Origin: Lachnospiraceae bacterium UBA1755
Lineage (GTDB): Bacteria; Bacillota; Clostridia; Lachnospirales; Lachnospiraceae
Direction: 5' to 3'
DNA: 9,512 bases
Assembly (NCBI GenBank): GCA_002314805.1
Contig: DCHJ01000020.1
Coordinates: 1,895-11,406, forward strand
The translations under genes and the position numbers were made by a program. This document shows, in pieces, positions 1 through 6,191 of the stretch. Below the pieces are notes generated by a model. That model was not told the origin of the DNA and made no database searches. It worked only from the letters and a program-made list of their open reading frames with translations. Every line of letters starts with the position of its first letter. Position 1 is the first letter of the stretch.

Positions 1-110
1 TCCTCCTTTGTGGCGCGGATAAGCATGCCGCCCCTGATGAGCTTATTGTGTACTATGGTCTTTCCGTCCCTTGTCTTTATACCGCCGAGGTCTCTTGTAT
101 TGGTAAGCAT
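1..110 (-). CDS. Tyrosine-protein phosphatase-like protein, N-terminal part
   Basis: Only the first 36 codons are inside the window; the gene runs off the left edge. The start, ATG at 110-108, follows a GAGGAG ribosome binding site on the minus strand. The visible peptide contains NTRDLGG, then DGK, then KLIRGGMLIRAT. This matches the conserved beginning of the Y_phosphatase3 family (NFRDLGG ... GRLxRSGxL) of bacterial dual-specificity or tyrosine phosphatases. The catalytic HCxxGxxR loop would lie outside the window, so activity cannot be judged. It follows the NUDIX gene on the same strand after a 217-bp gap, so it may be read from the same transcript or from its own promoter. The family call rests on this short N-terminal signature alone. 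Confidence 0.6.
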   Translation of the reverse strand, partial: MLTNTRDLGGIKTRDGKTIVHNKLIRGGMLIRATKE

Positions 111-134
111 ATTTTTCTCCTCGTATTATAGAGT

Positions 135-172
135 CATAGCCATTCTTTACCTTTTCTGCAGGTTCGGCTATG
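135..172. repeat. Nested inverted repeat upstream of the phosphatase gene
   Basis: The outer arms CATAGCC (135-141) and GGCTATG (166-172) enclose inner arms ACCT (149-152) and AGGT (160-163). It lies 25 bp before the phosphatase start, in the 217-bp gap 111-327, where I see no gene. It could be an operator or an RNA hairpin in the leader. No T-run follows it in the minus-strand direction, so it does not look like an intrinsic terminator. Confidence 0.35.
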
Positions 173-327
173 CTGTTTGAGATGCTGTGGATTGGTTTAT
201 TATCTGTATGCGTATCCTCTCATCGCAGCGGCTGCGCCGTAAGCACAGCAGTAAATATATTTCCGGTCACGCCACGGTCTGTCTCTGCATTCCTTTTATG
301 ATCTGCGGGTTTGAAAGGCTGCTGCCA

Positions 328-888
328 TCATATCCCCAGTATCCTTGCTGCCTTGAGCACCGCCATCTGAGTCTTATTGTCCGGCAGCTCACCGTCCATT
401 GCCTGCTGCACCAGCTGTTTAAGAGGTACCCTTATGACGTCAATGAATTCATCCTCATCAAGCTCCCTCTCTCCGGGATGCAGCCCCCTTGCCATGTAGA
501 GAGTGATCTTCTCATCACTGTAGGCAGGCGCAGGATAAAACACACCGAGATCAGTCCACTCATCTGCAATATAGCCTGTCTCTTCCCTGAGCTCACGCTT
601 TGCAGCCTCAAGCCTGTCCTCATCCTTATAATCAAGCTTGCCTGCAGGTATCTCCGTCATCACAAGACCGACAGGGTATCTGAACTGTCGCTCGACTATG
701 GCTTCATTGTCATCTGTGACAGGTATTACACACACCGCACCGATATGCCTTATGACCTCACGGCCCGCAGTGCCTCCGTCAGGCAGTGACACCTGATCCT
801 CAATAACATGCAGTATCCTTCCGTCAAATATCTCTCTTGTAGATATATGCCTCTCGGCAAGCTTATCAAGCTCTTCCTCATGATTCAT
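328..888 (-). CDS. NUDIX hydrolase, ADP-ribose pyrophosphatase type
   Basis: The 186-residue product is the usual size for bacterial ADP-ribose pyrophosphatases, which split ADP-ribose to AMP and ribose 5-phosphate in the cytoplasm. The NUDIX box lies at about residues 83-106: PAGKLD, then EAAKRELREETGY, giving the metal-binding RExxEE core. One extra residue sits between the box glycine and the first acidic position, which I recall from clostridial homologues. The segment GVFYPAPAYSDEKI, about 15 residues after the box, carries the proline typical of the ADP-ribose subgroup. I chose ATG at 888 because GGAG lies 6 nt upstream; an in-frame GTG at 921 would add 11 residues but has no ribosome binding site. 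The substrate is inferred from the family; related sugar nucleotides are possible. Confidence 0.9.
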   Translation of the reverse strand: MNHEEELDKLAERHISTREIFDGRILHVIEDQVSLPDGGTAGREVIRHIGAVCVIPVTDDNEAIVERQFRYPVGLVMTEIPAGKLDYKDEDRLEAAKRELREETGYIADEWTDLGVFYPAPAYSDEKITLYMARGLHPGERELDEDEFIDVIRVPLKQLVQQAMDGELPDNKTQMAVLKAARILGI

Positions 889-930
889 AGTAATCTCCAT
901 TCCTCCGGCAAGCCGCGGCACAGGCTGTGA

Positions 931-951
931 TGAAAGAACAGCATTCTTTCA
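931..951 (-). other. Stem-loop in the NUDIX gene leader
   Basis: Perfect 8-bp arms TGAAAGAA and TTCTTTCA surround a 5-nt loop. GTG and CAC can extend the stem with a one-base bulge. It lies about 43 nt before the NUDIX start inside the predicted 5' untranslated region. No T-run follows, so it is more likely an RNA-stability or translation element than a terminator. No known riboswitch class is recognised. Confidence 0.35.
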
Positions 952-992
952 CACTATACACTCCCGGTCTCAAGCCGTTTTTTCTATCATCA

Positions 993-1010
993 AATCAGTA
1001 TTAACTGATT
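993..1010. promoter_or_regulatory. Candidate operator for the NUDIX gene
   Basis: The perfect 7-bp inverted repeat AATCAGT-atta-ACTGATT begins about 13 bp downstream of the minus-strand -10 box, close to the predicted transcription start. A repressor bound here would block the NUDIX promoter. The cognate regulator is unknown. The nearby TetR gene has a different palindrome (1156-1173), so it is not an obvious candidate. Confidence 0.35.
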
Positions 1011-1022
1011 ATTTCCCAACAG

Positions 1023-1031
1023 ATTATACCA
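1023..1031 (-). promoter_or_regulatory. Extended -10 promoter for the NUDIX gene
   Basis: On the minus strand TGGTATAAT gives a perfect -10 hexamer with the TGn extension. No good -35 box is seen 17 bp upstream, which suits an extended -10 promoter. The predicted start near 1016 leaves a leader of about 130 nt. Confidence 0.5.
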
Positions 1032-1119
1032 CAAAATCTCCGCAAAAAAGACTCTGTCCGAAGCAGTTTTGGTTAGTTTTGCTTCATATAAAGGCGCAAA
1101 CGGTAATTAGTGATTTCGG

Positions 1120-1148
1120 TTGACTTTTACCGGCTAAGATGTTATTTT
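1120..1148 (+). promoter_or_regulatory. Sigma-A-type promoter of the TetR gene
   Basis: TTGACT (1120-1125) and TATTTT (1143-1148) are separated by exactly 17 bp, close to the vegetative consensus. The predicted start near 1155 is immediately before the palindrome at 1156. Confidence 0.65.
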
Positions 1149-1155
1149 CTTTTTA

Positions 1156-1173
1156 TGAATGAATAATCATTCA
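1156..1173. promoter_or_regulatory. TetR-type operator palindrome
   Basis: TGAATGA-ataa-TCATTCA has perfect 7-bp arms. It sits between the -10 box and the ribosome binding site (AGGAGG at 1181-1186) of the TetR gene. GAATGA/TCATTC palindromes are common in front of autoregulated TetR/AcrR genes of Clostridia. Binding here would repress both the regulator and the overlapping downstream gene. Confidence 0.6.
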
Positions 1174-1192
1174 GTCAAAAAGGAGGGCTCGC

Positions 1193-1771
1193 ATGCCTAA
1201 GACACAACAGCAGTGTAAACAGTTGAGAGATGATATGAGAAACAGGATTTTGAAGATGTCATCTCTGTATTTTGCCAGAAACGGATTTGCGGATACCAAA
1301 ATCAGTGATCTGGCAAAACATATCGGAATCGGACAGGGAACACTGTATCTGTACTTCAAGTCAAAAGAAGAACTGTTTGATGCGATCCGTTCTTCTGCCG
1401 ACAACAGGGAAGAAATCAGCCAGATCAGGCTGCTTGACTGCCTGCCGATTTCAGCCGGAGAAAAAATAGGAAAAATATCCGAAGCCATCTGCAGGTACAT
1501 GGCCGAAGATGATAATTATTGCGTCAAAATTACACTGCAGACACAGCTTCTGCTGGAAAAAGAAAATATGTATGAAGATGATCTGTATAAGGAATTAGCG
1601 AAGATCATCAGACAGGGGCAAAAAGAAGGCAGCGTGATTGGAGGCGATGCAATGTATCTGGCAGATTTGTATTGGGGAAATGTGTATCTTTATGCATTGA
1701 AGAAGCTGTTCTCAAAAAATATCAGCATTTTGAAACAAGAAACACTGAATCGATTGTTGGATGTAAGATGA
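1193..1771 (+). CDS. TetR/AcrR family transcriptional regulator
   Basis: The 192-residue protein has a typical TetR layout. A DNA-binding domain spans about residues 12-62, with FARNGFADTKISDLAKHIG leading into the recognition helix and GTLYLYFKSKEELF. A helical, variable C-terminal half would hold the ligand pocket and dimer interface. The start ATG follows AGGAGG by 6 nt. A good promoter and a palindrome lie just upstream, so it probably represses itself and the next gene, whose ATG overlaps its stop codon (ATGA). The ligand is unknown. Together with its partner it is A-rich compared with the flanking genes, consistent with acquisition by transfer, which is an inference. Confidence 0.9.
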   Translation: MPKTQQQCKQLRDDMRNRILKMSSLYFARNGFADTKISDLAKHIGIGQGTLYLYFKSKEELFDAIRSSADNREEISQIRLLDCLPISAGEKIGKISEAICRYMAEDDNYCVKITLQTQLLLEKENMYEDDLYKELAKIIRQGQKEGSVIGGDAMYLADLYWGNVYLYALKKLFSKNISILKQETLNRLLDVR

Positions 1772-3204
1772 AAAAAATCGCAATTATTACCGGCGCTACG
1801 GGTGGCCTTGGAGCAGCGTTTATCAGTGCTGTCAATACATGGGACGATATTGACGAAATATGGGCAATCGGCAGAAACACCGAGAAACTGGCCAATCTTT
1901 CAAATTCGTATAACAAGACAGCGCCAATCTGTGCAGATCTGCTGAAGGATGGTGTTGAAAGACTGTCTGAAAAACTTGCTGATGAAAAGCCGGATGGAGG
2001 CAGTCAAAAGATATTTATGAAACACAGAATACATTATGAACGTGATGAACTGTTTGACGTCAGCATGGTTATCACAAACAAAATTGAAATAACCGGCAAA
2101 CCCTCCGAAGACAAACTGAAGGATGCTTTTATGAAGGCGGTTCAAAACAATGAAGTCCTTTTAACGAAAATAATGATCGAAGATGATGGTAATGCATTTT
2201 ACGTGGAAAACAGTATGCCAAAATCACAGATTCGTTTTGTGGATGAGGCACTTGAAACCATAAGGCAGAAAGAAGAAAAGAAACGGTTTCTTGTGGAAGA
2301 AGGAGAATATATAAGGGCATTTGTAAAAGAAAACGAAAACGACACATCAATTCTTTTTCTGATGCATCATCTGGCCGGTGACGGAAAATCACTTCTGTAT
2401 TTTATTGAAGACCTTCTGACATTTTTGTGCGGCGGCGTAAAGGAATACAAAGGATTGCGTACGGCTGAAACAAAGAGAAAGCTGGATCCGGTCAGCAAAA
2501 TGTGGCTTCATTGCGTCAATCGTAAATTGAGCGGAAGGGTTTTTACCTTTGATGATGCTGTTTTGGCATTTGAACACTACTGGGAAAACAGAACTACAGT
2601 CATTGAAACCGAAGTTATTGAAAAAGAAGAAATGGATGCGATTTTAAGCAGGTGTCGTAAAGCAGGAATAAAGTTCACCGCTTATCTCAGTGCAAAGCTC
2701 ATATCGGAAAGCTGTAAGAAAACGGTACTTGGCTATGCGGTGAATTATCGTCATGACAAAAACCGCTGCATGGGAAATCAGGCAGCTGCGATCAGAATAA
2801 AGTATCGATATGATCCCTCAAAAACGCTTATTGAAAATGCGATACAGCTACAGCGCAGAATTGACAAAAATCTGAAAGCCCTTGAAAAAGGTTCCTATAT
2901 TCTGAATTTTGTTGCCAATATCAGCCCGACTCTGCGTGATGCTGTCAATCTGGAGCATTCCGGTTACTTTCATAGTAAAATATCTTTCTGCCTGGCAAAA
3001 GCAATGGGATATGTCGGCAAAACAAGAGATTACGCCATCACCAATCTGTTGGTTGCAGATATCCCTGTAAAATATGGGGAATACGAAATAAAACAGATGA
3101 TGTTTGCAGGGCCGGTCGTTTCCTATGAAAAATGTGTCATCAGCGCTGTTACGCTTAATGGCAAAACAGTGATCACAACTCACACAAGAAAGAGCATTGC
3201 ATGA
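1768..3204 (+). CDS. Truncated short-chain dehydrogenase fused to a condensation-domain acyltransferase
   Basis: This 478-residue ORF starts with ATG inside the TetR stop (ATGA), suggesting translational coupling. Residues 1-75 are the first half of a classical SDR Rossmann fold: KKIAIITGATGGLG, then a WAIGRN strand and an ICADL strand. The NNAG strand and the YxxxK catalytic motif are absent, so dehydrogenase activity is not expected. From about residue 84 (MKHRIHYERDELFDV) the sequence reads as a condensation/chloramphenicol-acetyltransferase-like domain of about 395 residues, with the catalytic motif HHLAGDG at 200-206. Such domains transfer acyl groups to amines or alcohols. No NRPS carrier or adenylation genes are nearby, so a stand-alone lipid or small-molecule acyltransferase is more likely; its substrate is unknown. 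The join probably arose by an in-frame deletion between two adjacent genes. The acyltransferase could also start at the internal ATG at 2017, which has only a distant GGAGG. Confidence 0.75.
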   Translation: MKKIAIITGATGGLGAAFISAVNTWDDIDEIWAIGRNTEKLANLSNSYNKTAPICADLLKDGVERLSEKLADEKPDGGSQKIFMKHRIHYERDELFDVSMVITNKIEITGKPSEDKLKDAFMKAVQNNEVLLTKIMIEDDGNAFYVENSMPKSQIRFVDEALETIRQKEEKKRFLVEEGEYIRAFVKENENDTSILFLMHHLAGDGKSLLYFIEDLLTFLCGGVKEYKGLRTAETKRKLDPVSKMWLHCVNRKLSGRVFTFDDAVLAFEHYWENRTTVIETEVIEKEEMDAILSRCRKAGIKFTAYLSAKLISESCKKTVLGYAVNYRHDKNRCMGNQAAAIRIKYRYDPSKTLIENAIQLQRRIDKNLKALEKGSYILNFVANISPTLRDAVNLEHSGYFHSKISFCLAKAMGYVGKTRDYAITNLLVADIPVKYGEYEIKQMMFAGPVVSYEKCVISAVTLNGKTVITTHTRKSIA

Positions 3205-3225
3205 ATCAGATTATTCAGCAAAATT

Positions 3226-3351
3226 TATGCGGGTTTTCCACAGTTATCAGTAATGTGAAGCAGGCATTACATCAATCGGTTTTCAGATACCTGATGTAAT
3301 AAAAGAATACGCTGCCAGCATTAAAAACGCACTCTGCATAAAACCCGCATA
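3226..3351. repeat. Possible MITE-like segment with terminal inverted repeats
   Basis: The ends TATGCGGGTTTT (3226-3237) and AAAACCCGCATA (3340-3351) are perfect 12-bp inverted repeats. Similarity continues weakly, giving 15 of 18 bases matched by hand. If the outer TA pairs are read as target duplications, the element is 122 bp with TGCGGGTTTT ends, like non-autonomous relatives of IS630/Tc1-type elements. It contains an internal hairpin and no ORF. It fills the gap between the convergent acyltransferase-fusion and MBOAT genes and ends directly at the MBOAT stop. A plain intergenic hairpin is the alternative. Confidence 0.35.
3266..3300. other. Stem-loop between convergent genes
   Basis: ATTACATCA (3266-3274) and TGATGTAAT (3292-3300) form a perfect 9-bp stem around 17 nt, within which GGT and ACC can also pair. 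Neither direction shows a T-run after the stem, so it is not a canonical intrinsic terminator. It could still slow or mark the 3' ends of both convergent transcripts. Confidence 0.4.
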
Positions 3352-4773
3352 TTAGAACTGAAAATAAATAAACGGATTGTATGATAATCCCACCAGATAG
3401 AGTACCGAAACCAGCCAGAGCAGCAGATATCCTATGCGCACGGCGGTGGTGCCGGCCTTTTTACCGATCGTCTCAAATACATTCCTCTTCGTAAAAGCAA
3501 AGAAAAGAGCCAGGATAAAGCATATCACAAACAGAGGGGTAAACTGATTCATCATCATCAGATACCTGAAGTCACTGAAATCAAACGAGAACAGATTCCT
3601 GATGTAGACCCATGCCTCTGTCAGTCCTTCTGCCCTGAAGAACACCCATCCTATCAGGACCACGATCATCATATACAGCCGCCTGATAAATACCGGGAGC
3701 TTTTCCAGCACTCTTCTTAACCACAGTCTCTCAATGATGCAGAATACTCCGTGATACAGTCCCCATATGATAAACTGCCACGCCGCTCCGTGCCAGAATC
3801 CGGTCAGGAAGAATACTATCATCAGATTGATGCAGGTACGCAGCTCGCCCTTCCTGTTTCCCCCAAGCGGGATATATACATAATCCCTGAACCAGCTTGA
3901 AAGTGAGATATGCCATCTCCTCCAGAATTCCTGTATGCTTTCAGAGCAATACGGTTTATTGAAGTTTTCTCCGAAATTAAAGCCCATCACGCGGCCAAGA
4001 CCGATCGCCATGTCCGAGTATGCTGAAAAGTCATAATATATCTGCAGTCCGTAGCACAGCACTCCAAGCCATGAATATGCTGTATTCAGTTCACCGCCGT
4101 ATCCGAACATGGTATCTGCCACACCGCCCATCATGTTGGCAAGAAAGACCTTCTTGGCAAAGCCGATGATGAATCTGCGGACACCGCTTTCGGCCTGACC
4201 GAATGTTATCTCTCTGCTCCTGATCTCATTGTTGACATCTGTATATCTGACGATAGGTCCTGCAATAAGCTGCGGAAACATAATGACATATAATGCCAGA
4301 TCCGCAATGCTCTCCTGCAGTTCCACCCTGCCGGTATATACATCTGCCACATAGGAGATTATCTGGAAGGTATAAAATGATATTCCTATAGGCAGTATGA
4401 CCTTAGCCACATCCAGAGTGACATCAAGACCTGACAGACTGACCAGAGACTGTACGTTGCCCACGAAAAAATTGAAGTATTTGAAATAAAGGAGATTGCC
4501 GATATCAATTGCAAGTATCAATACAAAGATAAGTTTTCTGTATCTCTCATGACGGACCATCAGTCTTGTCAGTAAGTAGTTGGCACAGATAATTATCAGC
4601 AGGATGGTCAGATATTTTATCCCGCCCCACGCGTAGAAAACAACGGAGGCAAAGAGCAATACATAATTGACCGGCTTTATCGCCTTCTTTCTGCAGACTG
4701 CGTACGTTAAAAAATACGCTGCCATAGTCAGCGGCAAAAAGCAGAATATGAAGATCGCAGAAGAAAATACCAT
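3352..4773 (-). CDS. MBOAT family O-acyltransferase, AlgI-like
   Basis: The 473-residue protein is a polytopic membrane protein of the usual AlgI length. Hydrophobic segments begin at the N-terminus (VFSSAIFIFCFLPLTM) and continue throughout. The family motifs are clear: YYDFSAYSDMAIGLGR (about 246-261), FWRRWHISLSSWFRDYVYIPLGG (about 283-305, conserved H288) and GFWHGAAW (catalytic H328). AlgI-type proteins pass acetyl groups across the membrane to an extracytoplasmic partner that modifies an exopolysaccharide or wall polymer. That partner is probably the AlgX/AlgJ-like gene 28 bp upstream on the same strand. The ribosome binding site is weak (only purine-rich sequence), so coupling to the upstream gene is plausible. 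Start MVFSSAIF is typical of the family. The polymer cannot be told from the window. Confidence 0.93.
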   Translation of the reverse strand: MVFSSAIFIFCFLPLTMAAYFLTYAVCRKKAIKPVNYVLLFASVVFYAWGGIKYLTILLIIICANYLLTRLMVRHERYRKLIFVLILAIDIGNLLYFKYFNFFVGNVQSLVSLSGLDVTLDVAKVILPIGISFYTFQIISYVADVYTGRVELQESIADLALYVIMFPQLIAGPIVRYTDVNNEIRSREITFGQAESGVRRFIIGFAKKVFLANMMGGVADTMFGYGGELNTAYSWLGVLCYGLQIYYDFSAYSDMAIGLGRVMGFNFGENFNKPYCSESIQEFWRRWHISLSSWFRDYVYIPLGGNRKGELRTCINLMIVFFLTGFWHGAAWQFIIWGLYHGVFCIIERLWLRRVLEKLPVFIRRLYMMIVVLIGWVFFRAEGLTEAWVYIRNLFSFDFSDFRYLMMMNQFTPLFVICFILALFFAFTKRNVFETIGKKAGTTAVRIGYLLLWLVSVLYLVGLSYNPFIYFQF

Positions 4774-4801
4774 TTATCAGTCTGTCACTTTCTGTATCTT
4801 A

Positions 4802-5983
4802 TCAGAATTCACTGTCACAATAATCCGGATGCTCCAGCATATAGTCTATGAATCCAAATCCCATCCTTGGGATCGATGATGTATTGACCTCCAGAAGCAC
4901 GATATCCGACTGTCCCACCATCCTGTCCACTTCAGCTTCATCGTAGGAATCAAATGAAGAAAGATTTTTGCTGACAGTATACCGGTCCGTATAATAATAG
5001 TTATTCTCGTAGTGGACATCTTTTCCGAACACTCCTGCCTTTATGAGACTGGTGGTACTCTGACCCATAAAGCTTCCGCCTCTTACGAAGATCGATGGCT
5101 TATCCTTTCCTTCGACGGCGATGACGGTATCTGCGTTATACCAGTTATCCTCAGCTTTCCTTAACAGATTAAGCGAATCGTACAGGTCTGTTGCAGGAAA
5201 TACCGGATCAGGAACCTGAGTCTCTGTTACTTCCACACTTCCCAGATCATATTTACTGTTTTTATTCATCATCTCCAGCAATTCCTTAGCGCAGGTCTCA
5301 CCCCACGGATGACTCCAGTGAATTCCCGATGCATAGAATAACGGTGCCTCAATACTGCTGTTTCCGAGATGGTCTTCTATATAGGCGACAGAATCAAAGT
5401 AATTGATATCATTATCGTCGAGTACCTTAAGCAGCTCTGAATAATCCGAATAATCATATTCCTGTGTCTTATCAAGGAGCATATGTTTTGCTGCGATCCG
5501 GTCCCTGCAAAAATGTGCCTTGGACGGAGTGATGAATACATACAGCTCTTTTCCATTGGCACTTAGCAACTCCTTAAACCGTCCGAGCTTATCACTCAAT
5601 TCACTAAAGTATTCCGAGTCGCATGGCGGCAGTATCTTAAGCTCCCGGTATATATATTGCGGCTCGTACAGATAAGCCCCCTTTCCAAGGAGCACATTGT
5701 TGTTGGGACTTGTCCTGACTATGCTGTACATCCCCTGATTTCTGACCTTGAGCAGCAGCTTTCTCCCCGGAAAATTATTTTCCCAGTAACTGTTAACTGC
5801 AGTCTGACTGCTTCCGTCCCACAGCCCCGCTTTAGTGATCTCCGGTATACTCTCTGCAGCGGTGACTCCGCTTAATTGCAGACCCTTATCCAGTACCTTT
5901 CCATACAAAGGAACCATTACAGATACTGTAATGGCTGCTATAAACCAATATTTACCTATGATACGAAAAATGCTGCTCTTCAT
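4802..5983 (-). CDS. AlgX/AlgJ-like SGNH protein, probable polysaccharide O-acetyltransferase
   Basis: The 393-residue protein begins with a short cytoplasmic stretch and one hydrophobic segment (about residues 12-28), consistent with an uncleaved signal anchor and an extracytoplasmic domain. The ENNFPGRKLLLKVRN region (68-82) and VLLGKGAYLYEP (97-108) match the start of AlgX/AlgJ/DHHW-type SGNH domains. YASGIHWSHPWG (217-228) matches the D-x-H-W block and FVRGGSFMGQ (299-308) the GDSF-like nucleophile block, making S304 and H222 the candidate catalytic pair. The acidic residue usually two before the histidine is glycine here. In the AlgI-AlgJ/X scheme this protein accepts acetyl from the MBOAT partner and transfers it to an extracellular glycan. 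The ATG at 5983 lacks a good ribosome binding site; no other in-frame ATG, GTG or TTG occurs before the upstream in-frame stop. Confidence 0.85.
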   Translation of the reverse strand: MKSSIFRIIGKYWFIAAITVSVMVPLYGKVLDKGLQLSGVTAAESIPEITKAGLWDGSSQTAVNSYWENNFPGRKLLLKVRNQGMYSIVRTSPNNNVLLGKGAYLYEPQYIYRELKILPPCDSEYFSELSDKLGRFKELLSANGKELYVFITPSKAHFCRDRIAAKHMLLDKTQEYDYSDYSELLKVLDDNDINYFDSVAYIEDHLGNSSIEAPLFYASGIHWSHPWGETCAKELLEMMNKNSKYDLGSVEVTETQVPDPVFPATDLYDSLNLLRKAEDNWYNADTVIAVEGKDKPSIFVRGGSFMGQSTTSLIKAGVFGKDVHYENNYYYTDRYTVSKNLSSFDSYDEAEVDRMVGQSDIVLLEVNTSSIPRMGFGFIDYMLEHPDYCDSEF

Positions 5984-6076
5984 ACAGTCACATCTTGCGG
6001 CATACCGCTTCAGCTCTTCAACTGCTTAAGATAAAAATCTCCTTTTATTAATTTCCCGGTTCTCTCCTCGTCTGTT

Positions 6077-6111
6077 GTATCCATTTTTTATATCCATTTA
6101 ATTTTGGATAC
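6077..6111. promoter_or_regulatory. Repeat cluster at the start of the O-acylation operon, candidate operator
   Basis: TATCCATTT occurs twice, at 6078 and 6091, exactly 13 bp apart. GTATCC (6077-6082) and GGATAC (6106-6111) form an inverted pair. The cluster directly follows the -10 box in the direction of transcription (minus), so it covers the predicted start. The cognate factor is unknown. Confidence 0.35.
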
Positions 6112-6142
6112 ATTATATCGTATCTTCCCTATTTTATGTGAA
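6112..6142 (-). promoter_or_regulatory. Promoter of the AlgX-like/MBOAT operon
   Basis: On the minus strand a perfect TATAAT (6117-6112) is preceded by TTCACA (6142-6137), a near-consensus -35 box, with a 19-bp spacer that is longer than ideal. The predicted start near 6105 gives a leader of about 120 nt. That leader contains an AAAAGGAG sequence (6046-6039) with no start codon behind it. Confidence 0.5.
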
Positions 6143-6144
6143 CG

Positions 6145-6173
6145 AAAAAAAAACAAATCCCTTTAATAATTTG
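6145..6173 (-). terminator. Probable intrinsic terminator after the DUF362 gene
   Basis: Read on the minus strand, CAAAT and ATTTG form a short stem around 10 nt and are followed at once by nine T residues. The stem is weak. A perfect 12-bp palindrome CAGCAATTGCTG (6180-6191) lies directly after the DUF362 stop and may add structure. The site separates the B6/DUF362 unit from the O-acylation operon. Confidence 0.5.
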
Positions 6174-6191
6174 CCAATGCAGCAATTGCTG

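Noticed and set aside
125..130. Minus-strand TATAAT in front of the phosphatase gene
   Set aside because: It lies 14 nt from the start codon, which would leave almost no leader, and no -35 box is visible.
224..236. CGCAGC-G-GCTGCG palindrome after the NUDIX gene, possible terminator
   Set aside because: The loop is one base and no T-run follows on the minus strand.
187..789. 200-codon plus-strand ORF
   Set aside because: It is antisense to the NUDIX gene, has no ribosome binding site and encodes no recognisable domain.
1060..1085. GAAGCA/TGCTTC inverted repeat upstream of the TetR promoter
   Set aside because: The arms are short, the loop is 14 nt and the position is not informative, so it is likely chance.
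1672..1767. Longer start for the dehydrogenase/acyltransferase ORF inside the TetR gene
   Set aside because: It overlaps the TetR coding region in another frame. The ATG at 1768 directly begins the KKIAIITGATGG Rossmann motif.
3266..3300. Bidirectional intrinsic terminator between the convergent genes
   Set aside because: The stem is good but neither side has a T-run, so it is listed only as a stem-loop.
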